From the NCBI GenBank assembly GCA_963700395.1, contig CAVOXI010000003.1, positions 62,001 through 126,000 on the forward strand: 64,000 nucleotides of DNA, given 5' to 3'. The stretch is from Prado023 sp963700395 (lineage in GTDB: Bacteria > Actinomycetota > Actinomycetes > S36-B12 > CAIYMF01). A model generated the notes under the pieces. The model was not told the DNA's origin, made no database searches, and saw nothing but the letters and a program-made list of their open reading frames with translations. Below, piece by piece: positions 55,351 through 64,000 of this stretch (the first letter of the stretch is position 1; each line of letters opens with the position of its first letter). The translations under genes were made by a program, and so were the position numbers.

Positions 55351-55481
55351 CGCGGGGTAACGCAGACACTCCGGTCCTAAAGCCTCCCGCGGAAGGGGTC
55401 GATAGACCCTTAGTGGACCCTCACCCCGGGTGATACACCCATCACACGGGGCCGCCCTTGGGGGGGCGACAGGAGCAAGTC

Positions 55482-55649
55482 ATGAACGCCACGATGCAAG
55501 AGGCCCCGGCGCAAGTGGGGCGCCCCCTGACCGACGATCCCGCCGTGGAGGCGACCGCCTTGCGCGGCGCGTGGTTCGGCCTCCTGATCGCCATACCGTT
55601 CTGGCTGCTCATGGCCGCACTCACCATGAGGGTGCTCAACGGCGGCTGA
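55482..55649 (+). CDS. Small membrane protein, copy A
   Basis: 55 aa. Hydrophilic amino half with GRPLTDDPAVEATALRGA, then one membrane helix FGLLIAIPFWLLMAALTMRV. AGGAGC precedes the ATG at 55482. An inverted paralogue lies at 55970-56143 with nearly the same helix and the same GGGGGCGACAGGAGC leader. Function unknown. Confidence 0.7.
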   Translation: MNATMQEAPAQVGRPLTDDPAVEATALRGAWFGLLIAIPFWLLMAALTMRVLNGG

Positions 55650-55969
55650 GTCAGACCAGCCCCTGTCGAGTGTGCTCAGGGTGTGCACGGAATGCATCGA
55701 CGGCCTTCTGCTCCCCGGGGCAGGCAGGTACCGTCGCCACGAGCATCCGCGCCGCGCTGGACACGAGCCGGCTCGGCCCAACTCAGATCGCACACGACAG
55801 GCTGACCCGGCTCCCCAAGGGGGAAACCGGCTCTGTCGTGCTCAATCTCCTTCAACATCGGACTGGCGCCCGCTGGGGGCGTTCTCGAAGACCCGAGGGG
55901 ATGAGGACGCCGAGATCGCGCTGAGGGCTTGCCGCGGGCGACGGAGGTCTTACCGCCGTTGGAGGCGCT
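55650..55969. other. Gap between the inverted small-protein genes, with hairpin
   Basis: No gene seen. A hairpin-like segment (55793-55840) pairs CACGACAG with CTGTCGTG and TCCCC with GGGGA. Its right half, ACCGGCTCTGTCGTGCTCA and onward to about 55850, resembles the flank of tRNA-Arg at 56478-56502, in the same orientation. Confidence 0.4.
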
Positions 55970-56143
55970 TCAGGGCAGGCCGGAGTCGAGCACCCTCAAG
56001 GTGATCGCGGCCATCAGCAGCCAGAACGGTATTGCGATCAGGAGACCGAACAACGCGCCGCGCAATGCAGTCGCTTCCACGGCGGGATCGTCGGTCAGGG
56101 GGCGGCCCTCGTGCCGCGGGGGTCCATGCGTCGTGGCGTTCAT
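55970..56143 (-). CDS. Small membrane protein, copy B (inverted paralogue)
   Basis: 57 aa: MNATTHGPPRHEGRPLTDDP, AVEATALRGA, then helix FGLLIAIPFWLLMAAITLRV. It differs from copy A mainly before GRPLTDDP and at the last residues. The leader GGGGGCGACAGGAGC is shared, so promoter and gene were duplicated together. The two copies point tail to tail, 320 bp apart. Confidence 0.7.
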   Translation of the reverse strand: MNATTHGPPRHEGRPLTDDPAVEATALRGALFGLLIAIPFWLLMAAITLRVLDSGLP

Positions 56144-56454
56144 TGGCGTAGCTCCTGTCGCCCCCAGATCTAACGTCTACCCGACGCCCGTGCCGGCATA
56201 CCGGCCCCGCCAGGGGCACTTGCTTGCTGGTTCGACCAAGCGGAGACCGACGGGGTCTTCCTCCTCCGTGCCCCAGCTTCGAGTCCCCCGACAGGGGACT
56301 CAGAAGAAGCGGCGAGCTTGACACGCCCATGACGAGGAGGTCATGCGGCGGCACTACTCAGTCGCGCCAGACGACGGGGCTGACGCCGGCCAGGTCCTCA
56401 CGGCAGTGTTCCGCGCGACCGGCTAAGGAACGGGATGTGATCGCGGGAGCAGTA
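56144..56454. other. Region between small-protein copy B and tRNA-Arg
   Basis: Carries the copy B leader and a perfect hairpin GAGTCCCC/GGGGACTC with loop CGACA (56281-56301). A 27-codon frame (56343-56426, MRRHYSVAPDDGADAG start, GAGGAGG upstream) could be a small gene or a remnant. Confidence 0.35.
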
Positions 56455-56486
56455 GAGCCGGTCTCCCGAAAGGTGGAGACCGGCTC
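56455..56486. terminator. Hairpin downstream of tRNA-Arg
   Basis: 12-bp perfect stem GAGCCGGTCTCC (56455-56466) with GGAGACCGGCTC (56475-56486), loop 8 nt, 17 bp beyond the tRNA-Arg 3-prime end on the minus strand. Confidence 0.75.
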
Positions 56487-56502
56487 GTTTCGTGCTCAGA
56501 TC

Positions 56503-56578
56503 TGGCGCGCCTGAAGGGATTCGAACCCCTGGCCTTCTGATCCGTAGTCAGATGCTCTATCCGCTGAGCTACAGGCGC
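56503..56578 (-). tRNA. tRNA-Arg (anticodon ACG)
   Basis: Cloverleaf: acceptor GCGCCTG/CAGGCGC, D-arm GCTC/GAGC, anticodon stem TCTGA/TCAGA with loop CTACGGA (anticodon ACG, read as ICG), T-loop TTCGAAT. The 3-prime CCA is encoded, giving 76 nt. Confidence 0.95.
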
Positions 56579-56683
56579 ACTGCCCCGTGGGGCCCCCCAA
56601 GGCTACCCGACCCCGGCGGCGATGGTGAAATCCCGAAGCCCTCCGGAACGTGGGCATTGCCCGCGAGACGCAGTGTCCCCGAG

Positions 56684-56730
56684 AACGCACTGGTGGCCCC
56701 GGGGTTCACCCGGAGCCACCAACGTGCGTT
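56684..56730. terminator. Long hairpin downstream of tRNA-Ser
   Basis: Stem segments AACGCAC/GTGCGTT, GGTGGC/GCCACC and CCGGG/CCCGG stack with small bulges around loop GTTCA. It begins four bases after the tRNA-Ser 3-prime end on the minus strand. Confidence 0.75.
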
Positions 56731-56733
56731 GGG

Positions 56734-56825
56734 CGGAGGCGGAGGGATTTGAACCCTCGATGGGGCTTTAAACCCCAAACCCGCTTAGCAGGCGGGCGCC
56801 ATAGACCTGGCTAGGCGACGCCTCC
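56734..56825 (-). tRNA. tRNA-Ser (anticodon GCT)
   Basis: Class II tRNA, 92 nt. Acceptor GGAGGCG/CGCCTCC, anticodon loop CTGCTAA (anticodon GCT), long variable arm with GGGG/CCCC stem, T-loop TTCAAAT. No CCA is encoded (genome has CCC). Confidence 0.95.
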
Positions 56826-56882
56826 CCGTCCGACGGACGCGCACAGAATACCCGAACGGCGGTGGGGCGCGGTAATCGCAGG

Positions 56883-57140
56883 TCAGCCGAGCAGGCCCTC
56901 CACGAGATCGGCGTAGGCGGCCTTGGCGTCGTCTGCGGACATGCCCTTGATCTTCTCCCAGGCCTGGTACTTCGCCTTGCCGACCGGGTCCGTGAATCCG
57001 GGCTTCTTGCCCTCGACGTCGCCCACGGTGCCCTGCTTGTAGAGCGCATACATCTGCAGCAGCGTGTCGTTGTCCGGGCGCGCCGGCAGCGTCTTCGAGG
57101 CGTCTGCGGCAGCGGTGAAGCGATCGTCGAGCTCGGACAT
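56883..57140 (-). CDS. Acyl-CoA-binding protein
   Basis: 85 aa four-helix ACBP: FTAAADASKTLPARPDNDTL, LLQMYALYKQGTVGDV, KPGFTDPVGKAKYQAWEKIK and MSADDAKAAYADLVEGL. The conserved Tyr and Lys of the acyl-CoA site (YALYKQ, KAKYQAW) are present. Small ACBPs are uncommon but regular in actinobacteria. It buffers long-chain acyl-CoA in the cytoplasm. ATG at 57140 with GGAGGA upstream. Confidence 0.92.
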   Translation of the reverse strand: MSELDDRFTAAADASKTLPARPDNDTLLQMYALYKQGTVGDVEGKKPGFTDPVGKAKYQAWEKIKGMSADDAKAAYADLVEGLLG

Positions 57141-57226
57141 TGCATCCTCCTGCGGGTGGTTATGACCGGCCCATGGTGGCATGTCGGGCGGTCGGTTGCC
57201 CCGCTGGGTGAGCCCGTCAGCCTCAG

Positions 57227-58123
57227 TCAGCGCGACGACAACGGCTCGTCGGCACCGGGGGCCACCGCGACCAGGACCGGACCCGCGTGGTGGACCCGCA
57301 CCGCAAGGACTCCCGCGGCCACCACCTCGGCCAGGACCAGGACGCCTGCGACCGCGCCGGGCACCCCCAGGACCTTGGAGATCACTGCGGTGTTGCTGAC
57401 CAGGACCATGCCGCCGACGCACACGCCCAGGACCGCCGTGGGAGCCCGCCGGGCCAGACGGGCGGCGAACGGGGCGACGAGCGCACCGCCGAGGACCAGC
57501 CCGAGCACAGGGAGCCACGGCACCCCGGAGTCGCCGGCCCCGACGAGGAATCCGGCCGAGGCGGCCACGGCCACGAAGAACTCCGCCGCGTTGACGGTTC
57601 CGACGACGCGATGCGGCTCGTGGCGCGTGAGGGTGAGCAGCGAGGGCGTCGCGACCGGTCCCCAGCCTCCCCCGCCTGTCGCGTCCACCAGGCCACCCAC
57701 GAGCCCGACCGGCCAGAGGTGCCGGGTCCGGGCGCGGACCTCCGGGAAGAGGTTCCGGCCGAAGCCGAAGCGCGCGATGATCACGAGCCCGAGGAGGAAC
57801 AGGATGCATGCCATCCACAACCGCGCCGAGTTTGACGCCACCGTGGTGAGGACGACAGCCCCGATGAAGGCGCCGACCGCACCCGGCAGGGCGATGACCA
57901 CGAGCACCCGACCGTCGACGTTGCCCTCACGCCAGTGGCTGATGCCCGAGACGAAGGTGGTGCCCATCTTCGCCGCATGCGTGCCGGCCGACGCCGCCAC
58001 CGCGGAGTAGCCCAGCAGCGTCAGCAGGGTTGCCGACGTGACGCCGAAGCCCATCCCCAGCGTGCCGTCCACCATCTGGGCCGCCGAACCCACGAGCGCG
58101 AAGACGAGCACCGTGAGCAGCAT
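57227..58123 (-). CDS. TauE/SafE-family membrane transporter
   Basis: 298 aa, about eight helices. First half AQMVDGTLGMGFGVTSATLL and ASAGTHAAKMGTTFVSGISH; second half VGLVGGLVDATGGGGWGPVA, VGTVNAAEFFVAVAAS. Members export sulfite, sulfonates or related anions. Being near cysD/cysNC, a sulfur anion is plausible but unproved. ATG 58123 lies seven bases after TATGGT (58136-58131), so leaderless; an in-frame ATG at 58135 is possible. Confidence 0.88.
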   Translation of the reverse strand: MLLTVLVFALVGSAAQMVDGTLGMGFGVTSATLLTLLGYSAVAASAGTHAAKMGTTFVSGISHWREGNVDGRVLVVIALPGAVGAFIGAVVLTTVASNSARLWMACILFLLGLVIIARFGFGRNLFPEVRARTRHLWPVGLVGGLVDATGGGGWGPVATPSLLTLTRHEPHRVVGTVNAAEFFVAVAASAGFLVGAGDSGVPWLPVLGLVLGGALVAPFAARLARRAPTAVLGVCVGGMVLVSNTAVISKVLGVPGAVAGVLVLAEVVAAGVLAVRVHHAGPVLVAVAPGADEPLSSR

Positions 58124-58218
58124 GGGCCGGACCATACCCGATCGGGACGGTGGGGAATAGCGGTGTGGCGCGGGGTCGCGGGAGACAGCAGGCCGGACCG
58201 CCCCCAGCCCAACCCGGG

Positions 58219-58665
58219 TCAGCGGACCTGGGGCTCCCACCGCGGCGTCAGGAACGCGCCCACGATCAGGAGCACGGCACCGAGGAGGGCCAGCCACGCC
58301 CCGACCTCGAGTTGCGACACCAGCAGGTCCGGCCGCGAACGCCGGAACGCCTCCGAGGCGAACCACGCGATCTCCAGGCCCAGGACGACGAGGGCCAGGG
58401 TGATCGCCAGCCCACGAACCCGCACGAGGACGGCCAGGAGGCAGAACCCCCCCGCCGCCACGATCGGCAGGGCGATCGAGCTGAGCATCGACGCAGCCTG
58501 CGCCTGGGCAAGGTCCCACGGGAGGACCGAGCGCCAGGGCAAGGTCGAGCCATGGCGGCCGTCGACCCACGGCAGGGCCATCCCGACGATGATCAGGGCG
58601 AGGCCCGCCAGGGCGGACAGGAACGCCGGCCAGATGCTTCGACGAGCGTCCACCTCAACCCCCAT
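58219..58665 (-). CDS. Four-helix membrane protein, hypothetical
   Basis: 148 aa with four predicted helices: FLSALAGLALIIVGMALPWV, MLSSIALPIVAAGGFCLLAV, LAITLALVVLGLEIAWFA and LALLGAVLLIVGAFL. No family recognised. The ATG overlaps the cysNC stop by 11 bases; a GTG at 58653 is an alternative start. Apparently the last gene of the cysD-cysNC operon. Confidence 0.7.
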   Translation of the reverse strand: MGVEVDARRSIWPAFLSALAGLALIIVGMALPWVDGRHGSTLPWRSVLPWDLAQAQAASMLSSIALPIVAAGGFCLLAVLVRVRGLAITLALVVLGLEIAWFASEAFRRSRPDLLVSQLEVGAWLALLGAVLLIVGAFLTPRWEPQVR

Positions 58666-60509
58666 CTGGCGCGGTTCGGCTCGCTGCCGACACGACCGCG
58701 GCCACAGCCTCCCGCAAGTCGCCGTCGCCAGCAACTACGAGGTCGGGGCTCACCGGCTCCTCATAGTCCTGGCCGATTCCCGTGAGGTTGGGCAGCTCCC
58801 CCGCGGCGGCCTTGGCGTAGAGGCCCTTGGGATCCCTGGCCGCGCAGACCTCCACCGGTGTGCGCACGAACACCTCAACGAAGTCACCGGGATCGAACAG
58901 GTCGCGGGCCGCGCGACGGTCACCGCGGAACGGTGACACGAGCGCAACGATCACCACGATGCCGGACTCGACCATGAGGCGGGCGACCTCGGCAACCCGA
59001 CGCACATTCTCAGCGCGGTCCTCGGCGGTGAAGCCCAGGTCCTTGTTCAGGCCATGACGGACGTTGTCGCCGTCGATGACGAAGGTGCGCACGCCCTGGG
59101 CGTGCAGGTCGCGCTCGGCCGCGTCGGCGATCGTGGACTTGCCCGAACCTGACAGCCCGGTGAGCCATACGGCCCGACCGCGGTGCCCGTTGAGCCTCTC
59201 GCGGGCGATGCGGTCGACGACGAAGTCGTGGCTGCGCACGTTCGCCGAACGGCGCAGCGCGTAGCGCACCATCCCCGCGGCCACCGTGTCGGCGGACAGA
59301 CGGTCCACGAGGACGAAGCCGCCGGTGTCGCGGGAGTCCTGGTACGCCTCGAGCGGCACGGGTCGGTCGGTGGCCACCTCGACCCGGCCCACGTCGTTGA
59401 GGCGCAGCACGCGTGCCGCCTCCTCCGACCCGGTCGTCACGTCGAGGCGGTGGCGCACGCTGGTGACCACCGCGGGGACGACCAGCGGTCCGCAGACCAG
59501 CAGGTAGGACCGCCCGTGGGCCAACGGCTCCTCACTGAGCCACACGACGTCGGCGGAGAACCGGTCCGCCGGCACCACCTGATCCCCGGACGTCGACTCC
59601 AGCAGGTCGCCCCTGGTCACGTCGAGGTCGGGCAGCAGCTCGATCGCGACCGCGTCCCCGGCAGTCGCCCAGTCCCGCTCCGCGCCGGCCACGAGCAGCC
59701 GACCGACCCGCCCGGTCACCCCCGCCCCGGCCACGGACACCTCGTCGCCGACGGCGAGCTGCCCGGTGACCAGCGTGCCGGCCACGCCGCGGAACCCATC
59801 GGCACGCACGACCGTCTGCACCGGCACCCGCGCAGGCCGTGCCGCCGCCGCGGGTGGGGCGTCGAGCTCATGGGTCTCCCCGATCGCGGTGACGACCGTG
59901 GGGCCGGATGTACCAGTCGGTGCGCCGGGAGGCAGTCGTCACGTTGTCGCCGGCCAGCGCGCTGACCGGGATGACCGTGACCCGGGAGAAGTCCAGCCGC
60001 GCAGCCGCACCGGCCACGGCATCGGCCAGCTGCGAGAACCGCGCGTGGTCGAAGCCCACCGCGTCGAGCTTGTTCACCGCGATGATGACGTGGTGCACGC
60101 CCATCACCGCACAGATCGTCAGGTGCCGGTAGGTCTGACGGGTCACCCCGCGCGCAGCGTCCACCAGCAGCAGCGCGACGTCGGCCGTCGACGCTGCCAC
60201 GGCCATGTTGCGCGTGTACTGCTCGTGCCCGGGGGCGTCGGCGATCACGACCCGCCGGCCGTCCGGGAGGGCCATGTGGCGGTAGGCCACGTCGATCGTG
60301 ATGCCCTGCTCGCGCTCGGCCTCCAGCCCGTCGGTGAGCAGGGAGTAGTCGATGACCCCCGCGGGGATCGTCGAGCCGGCGCGACGGACCGTGCGGGCCA
60401 GCTCCAGGGTGTCCTCGGGGACGGAGTCGGTGTCGGCCAGCAGCCGGCCGATCAGCGTGGACTTGCCGTCGTCGACGCTGCCGCACGCGACCAGGCGGAT
60501 GAGCCCCAT
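58655..60509 (-). CDS. cysNC: Bifunctional sulfate adenylyltransferase large subunit / APS kinase (one frameshift)
   Basis: 617 aa after correction. GTPase domain: CGSVDDGKSTLIGRLL (G1), ADAPGHEQYTRN (G3), VNKLDAVGF (G4). After TDWYIRP the frame moves by one extra C in a CCCC run (about 59902), then EF-Tu-like beta-barrels, and from about 420 an APS kinase with Walker A TGLSGSGKSTIADAAE, FVIDGDNVRHGLNKDLGF and PKGLYAKAAAGELPN. CysN drives CysD to form APS by GTP hydrolysis; CysC makes PAPS. The start overlaps the cysD stop (TGATG). PAPS may feed the sulfotransferase at 10.8 kb. Confidence 0.92.
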
Positions 60510-61477
60510 CAGAAGTACCCCTCGACCTTCTTGGCCTCCATCGAGGCACCGCCCTCACCGTCGATCATCCGGCCCGCCCGCTCGGACTGCCGGGAGCCCT
60601 CCATCTCGGCGATCACCTCGTCGAGCGTGGCCGCCGGGGAGGCCACCGCGGCGCTCAGCGGGTAGCAGCCCAGCGAGCGGAACCGGACCAGGCGCTCCAC
60701 CGGGACCTCGCCGGGCTCGAGGGCCATCCGGTCGTCGTCGACGACGATCAGCTGTCCCCCGCGCACCACCGTGGGGCGCATCGCGGCGAAGTACAGCGGG
60801 ACGACGGGCAGGCCCTCCCGGCGGATGTAGTGCCACACGTCGATCTCGGTCCAGTTCGACAGCGGGAACGTGCGCATCGTCTGGCCGGGCGCGAGCTCGG
60901 CGTTCACTGTGTGCCACAGCTCCGGGCGCTGGCGGCGCGGCTCCCACCTGTGCCCCGGCATGCGCAGGCTGAAGATCCGCTCCTTGGCCCGGCTGCGCTC
61001 CTCGTCGCGGCGCGACCCCCCGATCGCCGCGTCGTACCCGCCGTCATCCAGCGCAGCGCGCAGGGCGACCGTCTTCATCAGCCGCGTGTACTCCTGGGCA
61101 CCGTGGCTGAACGGTGTGACGCCCTCGGCCACGGCCTCGGTGTTCGTGGCCACGCGCAGGTCCAGGCCGTACTGCTCGACCATCTGGCCCCGGAACGTGA
61201 TCATGTCGCGGAACTTCCACGTGGTGTCCACGTGCAGCACCGGGAACGGGATCGGCCCCGGGGCGAACGCCTTGGCGGCCAGGTGCAGCATCACACCCGA
61301 GTCCTTGCCGATGCTGTAGAGCATCACGGGGTTGCGGAACGCCGCTGCCGTCTCACGCAACGCCCAGATCGCCTCAGCCTCGAGCGCGTCGAGCACGGAG
61401 TCGGCAATCGGCGTGCGCTCCAACGGGGTGATCGCGGGCGGGCCAGCAGGGAGCGGTGGCTGCGGGGCTGGCGACAT
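60509..61477 (-). CDS. cysD: Sulfate adenylyltransferase small subunit
   Basis: 322 aa. PP-loop-type NPVMLYSIGKDSGVMLHLAA, FPVLHVDTTWKFRDMI, AAIGGSRRDEERSRAKERIF, FPLSNWTEIDVWHYI and RFRSLGCYPLS. It adenylylates sulfate to APS with CysN. First gene of the cys operon; ATG 61477, with no strong ribosome-binding site, suggesting another leaderless start. Confidence 0.95.
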   Translation of the reverse strand: MSPAPQPPLPAGPPAITPLERTPIADSVLDALEAEAIWALRETAAAFRNPVMLYSIGKDSGVMLHLAAKAFAPGPIPFPVLHVDTTWKFRDMITFRGQMVEQYGLDLRVATNTEAVAEGVTPFSHGAQEYTRLMKTVALRAALDDGGYDAAIGGSRRDEERSRAKERIFSLRMPGHRWEPRRQRPELWHTVNAELAPGQTMRTFPLSNWTEIDVWHYIRREGLPVVPLYFAAMRPTVVRGGQLIVVDDDRMALEPGEVPVERLVRFRSLGCYPLSAAVASPAATLDEVIAEMEGSRQSERAGRMIDGEGGASMEAKKVEGYF

Positions 61478-61651
61478 GCCCCGATTCTGTCGCACCGACT
61501 GATGCCGCGACGTGATCGGGCCGGGTGTCCGCGGAATCCGGCGCGACAATCCCGGTGACGGGACCGCGCAGGCGCGGAAGTCGCTCGGCGATCCTGCGGG
61601 CGCCGCTCCCCAACCGGCGCGGACCCGGCCCGATGGGGCACGCTGTGCCGC

Positions 61652-62446
61652 GTGGAACTCGAGCGCACACTGGCCATCGACTGCGGCGGGAGCGGGCTGA
61701 AGGGCTCGGTCCTGGACCACGAGGGAGCGATGGTCGCCGACAGGGTCCGGATCCCCACCCCCTACCCGATGTCACCGGAGCGCTTCGTCGAGCTCCTCTG
61801 CGAGCTGGCCGAGGCCCTTCCACCCGCGGATCGCGCCACCGTGGGCGTCCCGGGGATGATCCGCCACGGTCGGGTCATCACGACCCCGCACTACATCACC
61901 ACCCGCGGTCCGTTCTCCCCCGTGGACCCGGAGCTCGAACGCGCATGGGACCACTTCGACGCCCAGTCCGCGCTCGCCCGCGGGCTCGGGATCCCGACCC
62001 GCGTGGTCAACGATGCCGAGGTCCACGGTGCCGCCGTCGTGACCGGCGAGGGCCTCGAGGTGGTGCTCACGCTGGGCACCGGGCTGGGGTGCGCGGTGTT
62101 CGACGACGGGAGCCTCGCGCCCAAGATCGAGCTCTCGCGCTCACCTGTGCGCAAGGGCGTGATCTACGACGAGTGGGTCGGCGACCGGGCGCGGCGCGAG
62201 CTGGGTGCGAAGCGGTGGTCGCGGCGCGTGCGCAAGGCCGTGGACGGGCTGCGCCCCATGTTCGTGTGGGATCGGCTCTACGTCGGCGGCGGCAATGCCA
62301 GGCGCCTCACCCTGGAGCTCGGCGACGACGTCACGATCGTGCCCAACGAGGCGGGGATCTCCGGAGGGATCCGCCTGTGGGAACTGGGCCACGGGAGCGT
62401 CAGCCACCCCGAGGACGAGTTGCGCGACGGTCCGCACGAGGGCTGA
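61652..62446 (+). CDS. ppgK: Polyphosphate-glucokinase-type ROK kinase
   Basis: 264 aa. LAIDCGGSGLKGSVLD phosphate loop, RIPTPYPMSPERFVELL, VGVPGMIRHGRVITTPHY, RVVNDAEVHGAA (catalytic Asp) and TLGTGLGCAVFDDG. The GGSGLKG and TPYPMSP signatures fit actinobacterial PPGK, which uses polyphosphate or ATP; dependence on polyphosphate is inferred. The ROK zinc motif is absent, as in PPGK. GTG start at 61652. Divergent from cysD. Confidence 0.85.
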   Translation: MELERTLAIDCGGSGLKGSVLDHEGAMVADRVRIPTPYPMSPERFVELLCELAEALPPADRATVGVPGMIRHGRVITTPHYITTRGPFSPVDPELERAWDHFDAQSALARGLGIPTRVVNDAEVHGAAVVTGEGLEVVLTLGTGLGCAVFDDGSLAPKIELSRSPVRKGVIYDEWVGDRARRELGAKRWSRRVRKAVDGLRPMFVWDRLYVGGGNARRLTLELGDDVTIVPNEAGISGGIRLWELGHGSVSHPEDELRDGPHEG

Positions 62447-62622
62447 GGCTGCGCCAAGGACTCAACGCGTTGTCGGCTCGCTCGATCGGACCGACCGGAT
62501 CGACGACCCCAACGCGCGCGGCACGCGCCCGGCTCTGGTCCTACGACCAAGGTCCGATGGTGGACCAGACCCGGGGCGCCACAGACTCATGGGTGTCCAG
62601 CCACCACACAGGAGGTCCACCC

Positions 62623-63026
62623 ATGAACACCACCATCAGACGCCTCGGCTCCACCGCCCTCGCCGTCCTCATGATCGGCGGGCTCACCGCCACTGCCCCG
62701 GCCTCAGCCAAGGGCGGCAACGACGGGCGCGTCATCGTCCGCGGTGACTGCTCGGCGAGAACGGACTGGAAGCTCAAGGCGAAGCCGGATGACGGCCGAT
62801 CGAGGTCGAGTTCGAGGTCGACTCCAATCGGGACGGGCAGCGCTGGAACTACACCCTGCGCTCGGACGGGGCCGTGTTCGCCTCCGGGCGCCGGACCACC
62901 ACCGCGCCGAGCGGCTCCTTCAGCGTCGAGCGCCGGACGACCGACAGGGCCGGAACCCAGCGGATCTCGGCAACGGCGCGCAACTCCCGCACCGGCGAGG
63001 TCTGCCGCGCGACGCTGACGGTCTAG
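62623..63026 (+). CDS. Small secreted protein (one frameshift)
   Basis: 134 aa after correction. Signal peptide with LAVLMIGGLTATAPASA and cleavage before KGGND. One base is missing near 62798, between KPDDGR and IEVEFEVDSN. The mature part is a small beta-rich domain: QRWNYTLRSDGAVFASGRRT, SGSFSVERRT, and two Cys (GDCSAR, EVCRAT) likely forming a disulfide. AGGAGG precedes the ATG. No function known. Bases 62447-62622 upstream show no gene. Confidence 0.72.
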
Positions 63027-63070
63027 GTGTGACGCCACCTCCAGGACGGTCACGCACCCACAATGGGCGC

Positions 63071-64000
63071 GTGACCGTCCGACGCGAGGTGGCCGTCTCA
63101 GCGCTGCTGAGCACGGTCGCCGCCGCCTGTATCGGCGTCGGCAGCTTCTGGGCCGCACGCACCGCGGCCACCGATGAGGCCGTCCACCAGGCCGAGCAGG
63201 CCACCGAACTGCTCGCGGCGGCCGTCATCGAGCCGGCCATCACCCCCGGCCTGGTCCGCGGCGGATCCGGACGCGATCGACGACTTCGATCGTGTCATCG
63301 GGTCCTCCGTGCTCAGCGACCAGATCGTCGCCGCCAAGATCTGGCGTGACGACGGGACGGTCCTGTACTCCGACGATCTCGAGGGGGTCGGCTCGCAGTT
63401 CCCGCTGGCCGCGGACCAGCAGGAGGTGTTCGCCACCGGTGAGTCGCACGCCGAGGTCTCGGACCTCTCCGAGGAGGAGAACGCCGACCAGTCGGACTTC
63501 GAGGCGCTGCTCGAGGTCTACGTCGCCATCGAGGATCCCGGCGGTGCGCGGCTGCTGTTCGAGACCTACCAGTCCACCGCCGGGATCGACGCGACCACGC
63601 AGCGGATCCTGCGCGCGTTCGCCCCCGTGGTGCTCGGCGGGCTGCTGCTCTTCGGGCTGGTGCAGGCCCTGCTCAGCTGGCGCCTGGCCCGGCGGCTGCA
63701 GGGCAGCCAGGACGAGCGCGAGCGCCTGCTCGCACGGTCCCTGGCCACCTCCGACCACGAGCGCCGCACCATCGCCGCGGACCTCCACGACGGGGTGGTC
63801 CAGGACCTCGTGGGAGTCACCTACTCCCTCGACGCCGTCGCGTCCGACGACGCCGCACACGCCCACGAGCTTGCGGCGGCGGCGGCATCCACGCGGCGCA
63901 GCGTCCGCAGCCTGCGCTCGCTGCTGGTCGAGATCTACCCACCCAACCTGAGACAGGTGGGGCTCGCGGGGGCCGTGGCGGATCTGGTGGCGGCGGGGCC
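63071..64000 (+). CDS. NarL-type sensor histidine kinase, amino-terminal part (one frameshift)
   Basis: Runs off the right edge. Membrane helix (about 8-28), extracytoplasmic sensor (about 30-180) with DPDAIDDFDRVIGSSVLSDQ and KIWRDDGTVLYSDDL, second helix LGGLLLFGLVQALLSWRLAR, then HisKA_3 with the phospho-acceptor His in RRTIAADLHDGVVQDLVGVT. One extra base at about 63260 separates TPGLVR from ADPDAIDD. GTG start 63071. A partner regulator would be expected just beyond the window. Confidence 0.85.

Overview
The window comes from a very GC-rich actinobacterium. The evidence is codon usage, a PhoP/PhoR pair that follows the mycobacterial proteins block by block, a polyphosphate-glucokinase-type kinase, a fused CysN/CysC, and several genes whose start codon lies 6-7 nt behind a TANNNT box (leaderless mRNAs). 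I cannot place it to genus.

Layout. 1-4.4 kb: a polyprenyl-linked glycosyltransferase pair (minus strand) diverges from phoPR (plus strand); the gap holds a symmetric four-copy repeat and a tandem 11-bp PhoP-type site. 4.4-13 kb: an amino-acid ABC transporter, a GT87-type mannosyltransferase, a NagZ-like lipoprotein, a YegP-like protein, a GGDEF protein, a sulfotransferase-like protein and a YczE-type membrane protein. 13-21 kb: acetyltransferase, HAD phosphatase, GH1 beta-glucosidase, MFS transporter and a secreted GH3, together a beta-glucoside utilisation group. 21-27.5 kb: P-type cation ATPase, diacylglycerol-kinase-like lipid kinase, two VOC proteins (one of them at 17.3 kb), NAD malic enzyme and a DksA/TraR zinc-finger protein.

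27.7-48.5 kb is the most interesting metabolic region. It holds about 18 catabolic, transport and regulatory genes in at least six transcription units: a ribose-type ABC transporter, three Gfo/Idh/MocA dehydrogenases, a TIM-barrel isomerase, two SIS proteins, a ROK kinase, DeoC- and KDPG-type aldolases, an SDR, a phosphotriesterase-like lactonase, an FAD oxidoreductase, NagA, an MFS transporter and two GntR/HutC regulators. The 10-bp palindrome TGTCTAGACA (one copy with a single change) lies in front of four of the units, and an unrelated 23-bp palindrome lies between the other GntR gene and a SIS/dehydrogenase pair. I read this as one amino-sugar (or amino-cyclitol) regulon whose exact substrate is unknown.

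48.5-52 kb holds a quinone-oxidoreductase-like protein, a DUF1232 protein, a MarR/NmrA operon with a clear operator and a decayed NAD(P)-binding gene, and a YCII protein. 52.4-55.2 kb encodes a secreted collagen-like protein carrying two Hcp-like (type VI tube fold) domains, translationally coupled to a methyltransferase; this is the best candidate for an undescribed system. 55.2-56.9 kb looks like an old integration site: an integrase remnant, an inverted pair of small membrane-protein genes, and tRNA-Arg and tRNA-Ser. 56.9-64 kb has an acyl-CoA-binding protein, a TauE-like exporter, cysNC/cysD sulfate activation, ppgK, a small secreted protein and the start of a NarL-type sensor kinase.

Quality warning: about twenty otherwise intact genes contain single-base frameshifts, nearly all one extra base. 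This is best explained by uncorrected indels in the assembly, so affected genes are annotated across the shift and should not be read as pseudogenes unless stated.
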